Shown here one piece after another: positions 26,985-37,535 of a stretch of 64,000 bases of DNA (within the stretch, counting starts at the first letter, position 1; each line of letters opens with the position of its first letter). A program made the position numbers and the translations under genes. Origin of the DNA: CADEED01 sp035502995 (GTDB taxonomy: Bacteria > Pseudomonadota > Gammaproteobacteria > Steroidobacterales > Steroidobacteraceae); NCBI GenBank assembly GCA_035502995.1, contig DATJTW010000090.1, forward strand, positions 62,001 through 126,000, read 5' to 3'. The notes under the pieces are model-generated. The model was not told the DNA's origin. It was given only the letters and a program-made list of their open reading frames with translations, and searched no databases.

Positions 26985-27523
26985 CGGCCGCCATCCATGA
27001 GGCCCTGGATCTTCAGCAGCGTCGCCCAGTTGCGCGTCGTGCAGGCCGGGCCGAGCTCCTTGAACAGCGCGACGGTCACGCGGCTCTCGAGGATGCCGTT
27101 GCCGCACCAGACGTAGGCCGCGTGTTTGTTCACGTGCACCTTCTCGCGGCCCCAGTCGGTCTTCGGCAGCGCGCTCACCTTGTTCATGTCGCGCGCGACG
27201 CCGGTGACGGCGACCAGCAGCTTCGAATGGTCGGTGGCGTGTCCGACGATCGCGTTGCCGGTGACGATCGCGGCGACGTCCTTCGCCGATTTCACGATCA
27301 CGCAGGCTTCGACGCCGAGCTTCGTCTGCACCGCGGTGCGGATGCGGGTGGCGTGCGTGGCGGCGGGCTCGGCATTGCCGGTGAAGACGGCATTGCCGCT
27401 GTTCAGCAGCGTCGCGACGTCGGCGTAACCGAGCTTGTCCAGCAGCGCGCGCAGGTCGGCCATCGCGATGCGCTTGGCCTTGCCGACGTTGATTCCACGG
27501 AACAGCGCGACGTAGCGCGGCAT
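26981..27523 (-). CDS. DUF1697 family protein
   Basis: 180 aa soluble protein. YVALFRGINVGKAKRIAMADLRALLDKLGY, then VATLLNSGNAVF, is the DUF1697 signature. Function unknown. GTGAGAG precedes the ATG by a few bases. First gene of a three-gene overlapping set. Confidence 0.87.
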   Translation of the reverse strand: MPRYVALFRGINVGKAKRIAMADLRALLDKLGYADVATLLNSGNAVFTGNAEPAATHATRIRTAVQTKLGVEACVIVKSAKDVAAIVTGNAIVGHATDHSKLLVAVTGVARDMNKVSALPKTDWGREKVHVNKHAAYVWCGNGILESRVTVALFKELGPACTTRNWATLLKIQGLMDGGR

Positions 27524-27588
27524 CCAGCTCTCACCAGGGAAGCGACCGGTAGGTAGCCTACGGCATCGCGGTGCAGGTTGTCAGGCGA

Positions 27589-28005
27589 TCACTCCGGCGG
27601 CGGCATGTGCCCCTTCGCGAGGTGCGCCCCGTAGATGGACACCGGGATGTTGGTCAGCACGCCCAGCAGGCTCAGCCACAGCGGATTCGCATTCCAGAAA
27701 TAGAGCAGGAACGCGATGCCGACGAGGCCCATCGCCAGCCCGTGGTAGTACGGGTACTGCCGCGCGATGCGCGCCGCGAGGTAGCCGCCGCCGAGCGTGG
27801 TCGCGGTGCCGAACACGACGATGCACAGCGTGAAGGCGGTGGTCTGGCTCACGTCCTCGATGACCTTCTGCAGCGCCGCGGGGTCGAGATCCGCACCCAG
27901 CGAATTGCCGGCCAGCGCCATCAGGACGAGGAACTGGACGATCTGGTCGGCGAAGATCTCGGCGAGGAACGCGATGACGACGGCGGGGATGCTGATGCGG
28001 TACAT
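27589..28005 (-). CDS. Small integral membrane protein, 138 aa
   Basis: Four predicted helices (about 5-25, 52-72, 82-100, 104-124); unrecognised family. The ATG at 28005 lies 8 bases after TATGGT with the C-rich spacer CACGGCCC, the leaderless layout. Confidence 0.6.
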   Translation of the reverse strand: MYRISIPAVVIAFLAEIFADQIVQFLVLMALAGNSLGADLDPAALQKVIEDVSQTTAFTLCIVVFGTATTLGGGYLAARIARQYPYYHGLAMGLVGIAFLLYFWNANPLWLSLLGVLTNIPVSIYGAHLAKGHMPPPE

Positions 28006-28013
28006 GGGCCGTG

Positions 28014-28019
28014 ACCATA
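28014..28019 (-). promoter_or_regulatory. -10 box of the 138-aa membrane protein gene
   Basis: TATGGT, then CACGGCCC, then ATG at 28005 on the minus strand. Confidence 0.35.
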
Positions 28020-28038
28020 GGCGGCGCGGCGGCCGCCT

Positions 28039-28659
28039 TCAACCCGCGGCGGCGTCGAATGCGACGGCGGTTTCGACCAGCGCACGTTCCGTGTCACGGT
28101 GTTCGCGTCCGCCGGTCATGAAGACTTCATAGGACTTGACGGCGAGCACCGCGATCTCGCTGGCGCGCGACGGCACGTGGCCGCCGGGGAAGCGCACGGG
28201 GTGTTGCCGCAGGAAGCTGGCGGCGGCGCGCACCGCCGCCTGTTCGCGATGGTCGGTCTCGGTCGGATACTCGAAGCGCCAGCGCGCGACGCGTTCGTTG
28301 ATGACGGGCTTGTCGTCGCCGGCGGCCATCCCGGCCGCGGTGAACACGCGGCAATCGTACGTGCGGCAGGTGTCGGGCCGGTCGCGGTAGATAGAGCAGC
28401 CGGTGGCGCCGTACATCGGGCAGTGGCCGTTCTCGCGGTAACCCATCAGCTTCGCGCCGTCGCGGCCCGGCGTGTCGGTGAGGAATTTCGCATCGACGGC
28501 TGCCAGCGCGCGTGTCTCGCGCGGCCGGATCTTGATGAAGTACGACGACGTGCAGCAGCCGACGCAGTCGCCGCAGGCCACGTCCATGCCGGGCCCGCCC
28601 GCGAGCGCGCGGCGCATGTCGCGCAGCCATTCGGAGAAGTTGCCGGCGGGAAGCGTCAT
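28039..28659 (-). CDS. YkgJ-type cysteine-cluster protein
   Basis: 206 aa. Family cysteines visible as CGDCVGCC (about 33-40), then CPMYGATGCSIYRDRPDTCRTYDC, the pattern of YkgJ/UPF0153 Fe-S or Zn cluster proteins. Function unknown. Start at 28659 (MTLPAGNFSEWL); the longer frame upstream lacks support. A GAGCAT 7 bases before the ATG resembles the local leaderless layout but is a weak -10. Confidence 0.82.
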   Translation of the reverse strand: MTLPAGNFSEWLRDMRRALAGGPGMDVACGDCVGCCTSSYFIKIRPRETRALAAVDAKFLTDTPGRDGAKLMGYRENGHCPMYGATGCSIYRDRPDTCRTYDCRVFTAAGMAAGDDKPVINERVARWRFEYPTETDHREQAAVRAAASFLRQHPVRFPGGHVPSRASEIAVLAVKSYEVFMTGGREHRDTERALVETAVAFDAAAG

Positions 28660-28726
28660 GGCGCGGATGCTCGCCGGTGCGGCGCACACGCGCAACTTTT
28701 TTCAGGCGCGCGGAACGCGCGACGTT

Positions 28727-29242
28727 TCAAAGCGCGTCGTGGCTCGTCGAGACCGTGTGGTCGTAGCGCAGGATGAACTCGGTGCGCGTGCCGGACAGCG
28801 CCCAGACGCGCGCGAGATACGCGAACTCGCGGTCGAAGGCGTCCTTGTATTCGAGCCGCTCGCGCGCCTTGCGGGCGTTGCGCGTCAGCACGGCGAGCCA
28901 GGGCGGATGCTGCAGCTTCTCGGAGAGGCCCTGGATCTTGCCGGCGAGCGTGCGCACGGTCTCGACGCCGCGCAGGTAGTCGTGGCGCAGGGCCACGAGG
29001 TACTTGCCGGCCGCGAGCTGCGCATCGAGCGCCTGCGAGCCGCAGTAGCGGGCGATGACGTGTTCGGTCAGCGTCAGCGCTTCGTGCCGTTCGGTGGTGC
29101 TGGCGAGCAACGCGATCTCCTCGTCGTCGTTCTCCTCGTCGCTGCGCAGGCGTTCGGTCGCCCACTCGATGCAGTCGTGCCAGTCGCCACCGCCGGATTT
29201 CAGCAGGTGATAGTCGTGTTCGAGTTCGTGAATCGATTGCAT
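28727..29242 (-). CDS. Hypothetical helical protein, 171 aa
   Basis: Largely helical, acidic N-terminal half, no signal or membrane helix. I do not recognise it. The ATG at 29242 is preceded by GGGGACAACC, a fair ribosome-binding site. The next 137 bases upstream (29243-29379) hold no gene that I can support; they include AT-richer sequence that may be its promoter. Confidence 0.6.
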   Translation of the reverse strand: MQSIHELEHDYHLLKSGGGDWHDCIEWATERLRSDEENDDEEIALLASTTERHEALTLTEHVIARYCGSQALDAQLAAGKYLVALRHDYLRGVETVRTLAGKIQGLSEKLQHPPWLAVLTRNARKARERLEYKDAFDREFAYLARVWALSGTRTEFILRYDHTVSTSHDAL

Positions 29243-29379
29243 GGTTGTCCCCGGTCGATGGCGGAGTCTGGCCTCGGCGGCCGGGCGCGGAAAACTCGGG
29301 GAATATGCTCAACCGCGGGAAAATCGCGATTGCATCACACGGTTTTCGTGAACTACCTAGGCGGCCGCGGGCGGCGGCT

Positions 29380-29754
29380 TCAGATGCGCGCGTCGAGCCA
29401 GGCCAGCGCGGAGACCTCGTCGGTGAACACGTCGCCGTTCACGCCGCGGTTCTGCGCCATCAGCACGGCGATCTTCTGCGGGTCCATGATCTCGCGCCGC
29501 GCGACCAGCGCCACGCGGATCGACCCGCCGGCCGCCTCCGCCCAGCGCACCGCCATCTGGTAACGCTCGAATGTGCTCGGCGACGCGAACCCGGTGAGGC
29601 CGGTGGTGTTGGCGAGCACGTCGGTGAGCCCGCGGCCGCGCGCGTAGGCGATGGCGGCGGCCACGAGATCGAGCGCGCGTTCGAAGGTGACGGCGGCGAC
29701 CGGGCGATAGAACCCGCGCGTGCCGATCACCTCGAAGTAATCGGGCGCGGCCAT
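29380..29754 (-). CDS. STAS/SpoIIAA-like protein, copy B
   Basis: 124 aa. Starts MAAPDYFEVIGTRGFYRP, then alternating helices and strands as in SpoIIAA-like/STAS proteins. Aligns without gaps over about 118 residues with the gene just upstream, roughly half the positions being identical (shared IGTRG, YRP, GLTD, ANT, PSTF, DPQKI, NRG, DVFT). Its start is 1 base after the stop of that gene. Function unknown. Confidence 0.72.
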   Translation of the reverse strand: MAAPDYFEVIGTRGFYRPVAAVTFERALDLVAAAIAYARGRGLTDVLANTTGLTGFASPSTFERYQMAVRWAEAAGGSIRVALVARREIMDPQKIAVLMAQNRGVNGDVFTDEVSALAWLDARI

Positions 29755-29755
29755 G

Positions 29756-30142
29756 TCAGCGCCGGAACGCGGCCCGCGAGTCGAGCCAGCGCAGCGCATC
29801 GGGCTCGTTGGTGAACACGTCGGTGTCGAGGCCGCGGTTGCGCGCCATGACGATGCCTATCTTCTGCGGATCGATGGACTCGGGCTTCGTGACGATGCCG
29901 AGGCGCAACACGCCGCCGCCGCACTCGGCCCAGCGCCGCGCGAGCGCGTAGCGCCCGAAGGTGCTGGGCGGCGGGTAACCGCTGAGGCCGCTGGTGTTCG
30001 CCATCATGTCGGTCAATCCGAGGAAGCGCGCGTACAACATGCCCTGCGCGACGGTCTCGATGGCCTGTTCGAGAGTCATGACACCGGTGGGCCGGTAGAG
30101 GCCGCGCGTGCCGATCAATTCAAAAGAGTCGGGAGCCTGCAT
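29756..30142 (-). CDS. STAS/SpoIIAA-like protein, copy A
   Basis: 128 aa, starts MQAPDSFELIGTRGLYRP. Tandem paralogue of the downstream gene; the conserved SIDPQKIGIVMARNRGLDTDVF sits where STAS proteins contact partners. Start set by homology between the copies, at the ATG at 30142; the longer frame upstream has no counterpart. Lies 147 bases before atpC. Confidence 0.72.
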   Translation of the reverse strand: MQAPDSFELIGTRGLYRPTGVMTLEQAIETVAQGMLYARFLGLTDMMANTSGLSGYPPPSTFGRYALARRWAECGGGVLRLGIVTKPESIDPQKIGIVMARNRGLDTDVFTNEPDALRWLDSRAAFRR

Positions 30143-30259
30143 GCAAGTGAAATTCCCGGTCGACGCCGGAGTCCGTGGAAACGAGCATGTCGAGTGGAGC
30201 GCACGGGGACCGACACCCGTCATGCCACGGGCCGGAATGCGCTGATGGAAGGCCGAGTG

Positions 30260-30280
30260 CGATCGTGCGGTGCACGATCG
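30260..30280 (-). terminator. Hairpin downstream of atpC
   Basis: CGATCGTGC, loop GGT, GCACGATCG: a perfect 9-bp stem 10 bases after the atpC stop codon on the minus strand. No T-tract follows. Likely marks the end of the atp operon, by folding or with Rho. Confidence 0.5.
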
Positions 30281-30289
30281 CCGGCGAGA

Positions 30290-30718
30290 TCAGCCGCGCG
30301 GTTTGCGCAGCTTCTGGATCATCTTGATCTGTTCGGTCATGCGGACGATCTCCTTCATCGCTTCCGCCTGCTCGATACGATCCGTCGCACCGCGCAACGC
30401 CTCTTCGGCACGTTGCCTGGCGGCCAGCGCCGCGGCTTCGTCGAGATCCTTCGCGCGCAACGCGGTGTCCGCGAGCACGGTCACCTTGTTGGGCTGGATC
30501 TCGAGCGCGCCGCCGCCGACGAAGAAGTGCTGCTCCGCCCCATCCGGCGTCTGCACCCGCACTTCACCGGCCTTCAGCAGGGTCAGCAACGGCGCGTGGC
30601 GCGGTGCGATACCGAGCTCGCCGTCCGTGCCGGGCGCGAACACCATGGACGCCGCGCCCGCGAAGATCTCGCCCTCGGCGCTGACGATGTCGACGTGCAC
30701 GGTGTTCGGGGTTGCCAT
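30290..30718 (-). CDS. atpC: ATP synthase F1 subunit epsilon
   Basis: 142 aa, N-terminal beta-sandwich (VHVDIVSAEGEIFAG, GELGIAPRHAPLLT) plus C-terminal helical hairpin. Couples the central stalk to the c-ring and inhibits hydrolysis. Last gene of the operon. Confidence 0.96.
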   Translation of the reverse strand: MATPNTVHVDIVSAEGEIFAGAASMVFAPGTDGELGIAPRHAPLLTLLKAGEVRVQTPDGAEQHFFVGGGALEIQPNKVTVLADTALRAKDLDEAAALAARQRAEEALRGATDRIEQAEAMKEIVRMTEQIKMIQKLRKPRG

Positions 30719-30756
30719 TGCTGCTCTCTGACCGGGTGTGACTGACTATCTACCGA

Positions 30757-32175
<1,419 letters not shown>

Positions 32176-32234
32176 GGTCGTTAACCTCTAACTAATTCTT
32201 TCTGTCTTTGTCCGCATAGGAGCGGCTCGTCGTA

Positions 32235-33098
32235 TCAGACGGCCGCCGCGCCGCCCACGATCTCCGAGAGTTCCTTGGTGATCGCGGCCTGGCGGGCCTT
32301 GTTGTAGATGAGCTGGAGCTCGCCGATGAGCTTGCCGGCGTTGTCCGAGGCGGCACCCATCGCGATCATGCGCGCGGCCATCTCGGACGCGACGTTCTCG
32401 ACCGCGCCGCGGTACACCTGCGCTTCGATGTAACGCATCAGCAGGCCGTCGAGGATCGCCGACGCATCCGGCTCGTAGATGTAGTCCCAGTGTTCCTGCA
32501 GGTCTGCGCCCGCGATGGGCTCGACCGGCAGCAGCTGCTGCACTTCGGGTTTCTGCGTCATCGTGTTCACGAAGCGCGAGTTCACCAGCAGCAGGCGGTC
32601 GATCTTGCCGTCGCGGTACGCGTCGAGCATGACCTTGACCGTGCCGATCAGGTCCTTGATGTGCGGCTGATCGCCCAGGCCCTGCGTGTTCGCGAGGATC
32701 GGGTTCGGCAGGCGGCGGAAGAAGGCCGAGGCCTTGCTGCCGATGAGGCACATCGAGATGGCGGCGCCCTTCGCCTGCCACTCCTTCATGGCCAGCAGCG
32801 CGGCCTTGAAGATGTTGATGTTCAGCGCGCCGGCCAGGCCGCGATCCGAGGAGATCACGATAATGCCGACGTTCTTCACCTCGGCGCGTTCCTGCAGGAA
32901 CGGCGACCGGTAGTCCGGGTTCGCCTGCGTCAGGTTGCCGATGACCGCGCGGATCTTCTCCGCGTACGGACGCGCCAGGCGCATGCGGTCCTGGGCGCGA
33001 CGCATCTTGCTGGTCGCGACCATCTGCATCGCCTTCGTGATCTTCTGCGTCGATTTGACGGAGGCGATCTTGACGCGGATTTCTTTTGTTCCAGGCAT
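32235..33098 (-). CDS. atpG: ATP synthase F1 subunit gamma
   Basis: Rotor shaft, 287 aa, starts MPGTKEIRVKIASVKSTQKITKAM and ends with the conserved YNKARQAAITKELSEIVGGA. Normal length. Confidence 0.97.
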   Translation of the reverse strand: MPGTKEIRVKIASVKSTQKITKAMQMVATSKMRRAQDRMRLARPYAEKIRAVIGNLTQANPDYRSPFLQERAEVKNVGIIVISSDRGLAGALNINIFKAALLAMKEWQAKGAAISMCLIGSKASAFFRRLPNPILANTQGLGDQPHIKDLIGTVKVMLDAYRDGKIDRLLLVNSRFVNTMTQKPEVQQLLPVEPIAGADLQEHWDYIYEPDASAILDGLLMRYIEAQVYRGAVENVASEMAARMIAMGAASDNAGKLIGELQLIYNKARQAAITKELSEIVGGAAAV

Positions 33099-33145
33099 AC
33101 GGCTCTACTGGTGCGGAGGCTGCGTCGCTTTCTCTTTCGAACTAC

Positions 33146-34684
33146 TCAGAACACGCCGTTCTTGACGAAGTCTTCGCACAGCGCCTTCAGCGCGGCCTCG
33201 TGCTTCTTCAGCACCGGCTCGGCATTGATGGCGTCGACGGTCGCCTTGTGCGCCGACTTCGCGAACGACTGCAGCGCGGCTTCCGCCTCCACGACCTTCT
33301 TGCGGTCGACCTTGTCGAAGTAGCCGTTGTTCACGGCGTAGATCGACAGCGCCATCTCGGCGACGGACAGCGGGGCGTACTGCTTCTGCTTCATCAACTC
33401 GGTGACGCGCGCGCCGCGCTCGAGCTGGCGACGGGTCGCCTCGTCGAGGTCGGAGGCGAACTGCGAGAACGCCGCGAGCTCGCGGTACTGCGCGAGGGCC
33501 AGGCGGATGCCGCCGCCCAGGCGCTTGATGATGTCGGTCTGCGCCGCGCCACCGACGCGCGACACCGAGATGCCGGCGTTCATCGCGGGACGGATGCCGG
33601 CGTTGAAGAGATCGGTCTCGAGGAAGATCTGGCCGTCGGTGATCGAGATGACGTTCGTCGGAACGAACGCGGTCACGTCGCCCGCCTGCGTCTCGATGAT
33701 CGGCAGACCGGTCAGCGAACCCGTCTTGCCCTTCACCTTGCCGCCGGTCTTCTCTTCGACGTACGCCTCGTTGACGCGCGCGGAGCGCTCGAGCAGGCGG
33801 CTGTGCAGATAGAAGACGTCGCCGGGGAACGCTTCGCGGCCCGGGGGACGGCGCAGCAGCAGCGAGATCTGGCGATACGCGACGGCCTGCTTCGACAGGT
33901 CGTCATAGATGATCAGCGCGTCTTCGCCGTTGTCCATGAAGTACTCGCCCATGGTCACACCGGCGTAGGCGCTGATGTACTGCATGGCGGCGGGCGTCGA
34001 GGCCGAGGCGGCGACGACGATCGTGTGCGCGAGGGCGCCGTGCTCTTCGAGCTTGCGCACGACGTTCGCGATCGTCGACTGCTTCTGGCCGATGGCGACG
34101 TACACGCACTTAATGCCGGACGACTTCTGGTTGATGATCGTGTCGACCGCCATCGCGGTCTTGCCGGTCTGGCGGTCGCCGATGATCAGCTCACGCTGGC
34201 CACGGCCGATCGGAACCATCGAGTCGACGGCCTTGTAACCGGTCTGCACCGGCTGGCTGACGCTCTTGCGGTAGATGACGCCCGGCGCGACGCGCTCGAT
34301 CGGCGCGGTCTGCGTGGTCTTGAGCGGGCCCTTGCCGTCGAGCGGCTGGCCGAGCGCGTCGACGACGCGGCCCAGCAACTCGCGGCCCACCGGCACTTCG
34401 AGGATGCGGCCCGTGGTCTTCACGGTGTCGCCTTCGCGGATGCCCTTGTAATCGCCGAGGACCACCGAGCCGACCGAGTCCTGCTCGAGGTTCAGCGCGA
34501 GACCGAACACGTTGCCCGGGAACTCGATCATTTCGCCGTAGCGAACGTCGGCGAGTCCGTGAATGCGGCAGATGCCGTCCGTCACCGTGACGACGGTGCC
34601 GACGTTGCGCGCTTCGCTCGCGGACTTGAAGTTCTCGATGCGTGACTTGATGAGGTCGGAGATTTCGGATGCTTTCACGGACAT
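33146..34684 (-). CDS. atpA: ATP synthase F1 subunit alpha
   Basis: 512 aa non-catalytic nucleotide-binding subunit with Walker A GDRQTGKTA near residue 169 and the RPAMNAGISVSRVGGAAQ motif. Full length. Confidence 0.98.
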   Translation of the reverse strand: MSVKASEISDLIKSRIENFKSASEARNVGTVVTVTDGICRIHGLADVRYGEMIEFPGNVFGLALNLEQDSVGSVVLGDYKGIREGDTVKTTGRILEVPVGRELLGRVVDALGQPLDGKGPLKTTQTAPIERVAPGVIYRKSVSQPVQTGYKAVDSMVPIGRGQRELIIGDRQTGKTAMAVDTIINQKSSGIKCVYVAIGQKQSTIANVVRKLEEHGALAHTIVVAASASTPAAMQYISAYAGVTMGEYFMDNGEDALIIYDDLSKQAVAYRQISLLLRRPPGREAFPGDVFYLHSRLLERSARVNEAYVEEKTGGKVKGKTGSLTGLPIIETQAGDVTAFVPTNVISITDGQIFLETDLFNAGIRPAMNAGISVSRVGGAAQTDIIKRLGGGIRLALAQYRELAAFSQFASDLDEATRRQLERGARVTELMKQKQYAPLSVAEMALSIYAVNNGYFDKVDRKKVVEAEAALQSFAKSAHKATVDAINAEPVLKKHEAALKALCEDFVKNGVF

Positions 34685-34700
34685 GTTCGGTACCCTAACT

Positions 34701-35237
34701 TTATGCGGTCAGTTCGGTGGCGAGTCGCTCGAGCCGGCCCTTGATGGAACCGTCGATGACGAGATCGCCCGCCTTGAGGACGGCGCCGCCTAACAAGCTG
34801 CCGTCGACCTTCGTGCGCAGGCGCACGCTGCGCCCGAGCTTCTTCTGCAATGCGGCCGCGTAACGGCCTTCCTGGTCGGCCGTGAGCCCCGTGGCGGACG
34901 TCACTTCGACGTCCACGGCGTTCTCCACCTCCGCCTTCATCTGCTCGAACAACGCCGCGATCTCGGGGAGGAATCCGAGCCGGCGGTTCTGCGCGAGCAA
35001 CGTGACGAAGTTGCGACCCTGTTCGTCGAGCTTCGATCCGGCGACGCCGTTCACGAGCTCGGAGAGCTGCGCGGGCGTGACGTGCGGGCTGCCCAGCAGC
35101 GGGTGCACGGCGGGATCGGCGACGACCTGCGCGCCCAGCGTCAACCCGTCCGCGGTGGCCGCGAGCGAGTTGTTCTGGCGCGCCAGCGCGAAGATGGCCT
35201 TCGCGTAGGGGCGGGCGGTGGTGATGCGTTCAGCCAT
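34701..35237 (-). CDS. atpH: ATP synthase F1 subunit delta
   Basis: 178 aa stator subunit; starts MAERITTARPYAKAIFALA and has the C-terminal SLLGGAVLKAGDLVIDGSIKGRL. The open frame runs further upstream into atpF, but the family starts here. A TTG-TTA-GG word encodes Leu-Leu-Gly near the C-terminus. Confidence 0.95.
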   Translation of the reverse strand: MAERITTARPYAKAIFALARQNNSLAATADGLTLGAQVVADPAVHPLLGSPHVTPAQLSELVNGVAGSKLDEQGRNFVTLLAQNRRLGFLPEIAALFEQMKAEVENAVDVEVTSATGLTADQEGRYAAALQKKLGRSVRLRTKVDGSLLGGAVLKAGDLVIDGSIKGRLERLATELTA

Positions 35238-35262
35238 GAGTCTCTTCTCTATGCCTGGCCGA

Positions 35263-35733
35263 CTAGAGCTTCGCCGCGAGCTGATCGAGCAGCTCGCCGT
35301 GCGACTTGGCGTCGATCTCCTTCTCGAGCACGCGCTTCGCACCCGCGACCGCGAGGCTGACGACCTGGCCACGCAGCGCATCGCGCGCGCGGTTGCTCTC
35401 GAGCTCGATCTGCGACTTCGCGGCGGCCAGCGCCTTCTCGCCTTCCAGCGAGGCGGCCTTGCGTGCGTCGTCGATGATCTGGTTGGCCTGCGTGCGCGCC
35501 TGCGATTCGATCGCCAGCGCCCGTGTGCGGGCTTCCTTGATCACGTCGTCGGCACGGCTCTTCGCTTCGGAGAGGCTCTTCTGGCCCTCTTCCGCGGCGG
35601 CGAGCCCGGCGGCGATCTTCTTCTCACGCTCGTTCATCGCGCCGAGGATGATCGGCCAGATGAACTTCATGACCACCCAGACGAAGATCGCGAAGACCAG
35701 CATCTGGATGATCAATGTGACGGTGATGTTCAC
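35263..35733 (-). CDS. atpF: ATP synthase Fo subunit b
   Basis: 156 aa: one N-terminal membrane helix (MNITVTLIIQMLVFAIFVWVV), then a long charged coiled-coil stalk. Peripheral stator. Confidence 0.96.
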   Translation of the reverse strand: MNITVTLIIQMLVFAIFVWVVMKFIWPIILGAMNEREKKIAAGLAAAEEGQKSLSEAKSRADDVIKEARTRALAIESQARTQANQIIDDARKAASLEGEKALAAAKSQIELESNRARDALRGQVVSLAVAGAKRVLEKEIDAKSHGELLDQLAAKL

Positions 35734-35759
35734 GCGTCTCTCCTAAGCGGGGGAACTGC

Positions 35760-36041
35760 TTACTGCGCGGCGGTGATCGCGTTCAGGAACGGATTCGCGA
35801 ACGTGAAGAACAGCGCGAAGCCGATACCGATCATCGCGACCGCGTCGAGCAGGCCGGCGACGATGAACATCTTCACCTGCAGCGCCGGGGTCAGTTCCGG
35901 CTGGCGCGCGGCGCCTTCCAGGAACTTGCCGCCCAGCAGGCCGAAGCCGATCGCGGTGCCGAGGGCGCCGAGACCGAAGATGATGCCGACGGCGAGAGCA
36001 GTCAGACCCTGGATGTGAGCAATTTCAGCAACGTGTTCCAT
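35760..36041 (-). CDS. atpE: ATP synthase Fo subunit c
   Basis: 93 aa hairpin of two helices; RQPE polar loop and the proton-carrying Asp in GLLDAVAMIG (about residue 67). About 14 residues longer than the E. coli subunit at the N-terminus. Proton- rather than Na-type, as no Na-binding residues are evident. Confidence 0.97.
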   Translation of the reverse strand: MEHVAEIAHIQGLTALAVGIIFGLGALGTAIGFGLLGGKFLEGAARQPELTPALQVKMFIVAGLLDAVAMIGIGFALFFTFANPFLNAITAAQ

Positions 36042-36082
36042 TTTTCCTCCAGCAAAACCTTGAGCTAACTAACAACCTGAGA

Positions 36083-36916
36083 TCAGTGATGAGTCTCGTG
36101 CGCCTGCGACAGGTACACGATCGTCAGCACCATGAAAATGAACGCCTGCAGCGGGATGACGAGGATGTGGAAGCAGGCCCACACCGCGCCCAGGATCAGC
36201 TGGCCGATGGCCCCGCCGACACCCGCGAGCGAATTGATGGCGAAGCTGCCGCCGAGCACGGCCAGCAGCAGGAAGATCATCTCGCCGGCGTACAGGTTTC
36301 CGTACAGACGCAGGCCGAGCGACACCGGGCGCGCCAGGTGTTCGATGAGGTTCAGCAACAGGTTGAACGGCATCATCCACTTTCCGAACGGGTGCGTGAG
36401 CAGCTCCCAGGTGAAGCCGCCGAAGCCTTTGATCTTGAAGCTGTAGAACATGACGATCAGGAAGACCGTGATCGACATGGCGAGCGTGATGTTGAGGTCG
36501 GTCGACGGCACGATCTTCAGGTGCTCGAGGCCGAGGCCCTTCTCGCCGATCAGCGGGAAGAGATCGACGGGCACGATGTCCATGATGTTGAACAGCAGCA
36601 CCCAGCAGAAGATCGTCAACGCCAGCGGCGCGATGATCTGGCTGTGGCCGTGGAAGGTGTCGCGCACCTGCGTGTCGACGAAATCGACGACCGTCTCGAC
36701 GAAGCTCTGGAACTTGCCCGGCACGCCGGATGTCGCCTTGCGCGCGGCCAGATAGAAGGAGACGACGAACACCAGGCCGAGCAGCACCGAGAAGAAGATG
36801 CTGTCGACGTTGACGGTCCAGAAACCCTGGCCGTGCTGCAGGTTCGTGAGGTGGTGAACGATGTACTCGCTCCCGGAAGGAGCGTGTTCGGCGGCGTGTT
36901 CCACTTCTGCTGACAT
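36083..36916 (-). CDS. atpB: ATP synthase Fo subunit a
   Basis: 277 aa; essential Arg in VSLGLRLYGNLYAGE near residue 212 and several membrane helices forming the proton half-channels. Confidence 0.97.
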   Translation of the reverse strand: MSAEVEHAAEHAPSGSEYIVHHLTNLQHGQGFWTVNVDSIFFSVLLGLVFVVSFYLAARKATSGVPGKFQSFVETVVDFVDTQVRDTFHGHSQIIAPLALTIFCWVLLFNIMDIVPVDLFPLIGEKGLGLEHLKIVPSTDLNITLAMSITVFLIVMFYSFKIKGFGGFTWELLTHPFGKWMMPFNLLLNLIEHLARPVSLGLRLYGNLYAGEMIFLLLAVLGGSFAINSLAGVGGAIGQLILGAVWACFHILVIPLQAFIFMVLTIVYLSQAHETHH

Positions 36917-36931
36917 CTTTGGCTCTGCTTC

Positions 36932-37342
36932 CTACTGCTTCGCGGACGCCGTGCCCGAGAGGGGCGGCAGCGCATTCGCGAGCGCGATCCAGTACACGAA
37001 CAACGTCGCGATGTACGCGCCGAACAACGCGGCGAACGACACCTTCATCGTCAGGAAGACCACGACGAACAGCGTGACGGTCACGCCGAGCTTCATGCCC
37101 TCACCCACATAGAACCCGCGCGCGACACGTTCGGCCGTCGCACCCGCGGGCGCGCCGAAGCCGAAGATCGCGAGCGCCGTGCTGGCCGCCGCCGAGATGC
37201 CACCGCCCGCGAGGGCGGAGAGACCGGCAACGCGACCCCACACTGCGAAACACAGGAGCGCGGCCACAACGGTGACGACGATCTGTCCGAGCACTACGCT
37301 GCCGGCCAGTCGCCGCGCTTGGGGCAACTCGAGGGTGACCAC
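36932..37342 (-). CDS. atpI: ATP synthase subunit I (AtpI)
   Basis: 136 aa with four hydrophobic helices; assembly factor for the c-ring and possible Mg/Ca carrier. First gene of the operon. I start it at the GTG at 37342 because AGGAGTGTC lies just before it; an ATG at 37411 would add 23 residues with no ribosome-binding site. Confidence 0.88.
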   Translation of the reverse strand: MVTLELPQARRLAGSVVLGQIVVTVVAALLCFAVWGRVAGLSALAGGGISAAASTALAIFGFGAPAGATAERVARGFYVGEGMKLGVTVTLFVVVFLTMKVSFAALFGAYIATLFVYWIALANALPPLSGTASAKQ

Positions 37343-37471
37343 GACACTCCTATTGCAAGTCGACAATCCACGAACACGACGACGGCCCACGAGAGCCGCA
37401 GGCAGAATCATTCATGTCCGAAAATTGTTTGGCTGGGCAACGACTTACGTGTGCCTTGGCCAGGGGCGCGC

Positions 37472-37500
37472 ATTATATACGCCGACCCCCGGCGACTCAA
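37472..37500 (-). promoter_or_regulatory. Sigma-70 promoter of the atp operon
   Basis: On the minus strand TTGAGT (37500-37495), a 17-base spacer, then TATAAT (37477-37472). Best promoter in the window. Predicted start near 37464, leaving a leader of about 120 bases before atpI. Confidence 0.85.
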
Positions 37501-37535
37501 CACGAAACCCGCATTTTTCCTGGGCGTTTTTACGT

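Noticed and set aside
29243..29379. Small RNA or gene in the 137-base gap
   Set aside because: No frame, strong hairpin or promoter pair could be supported.
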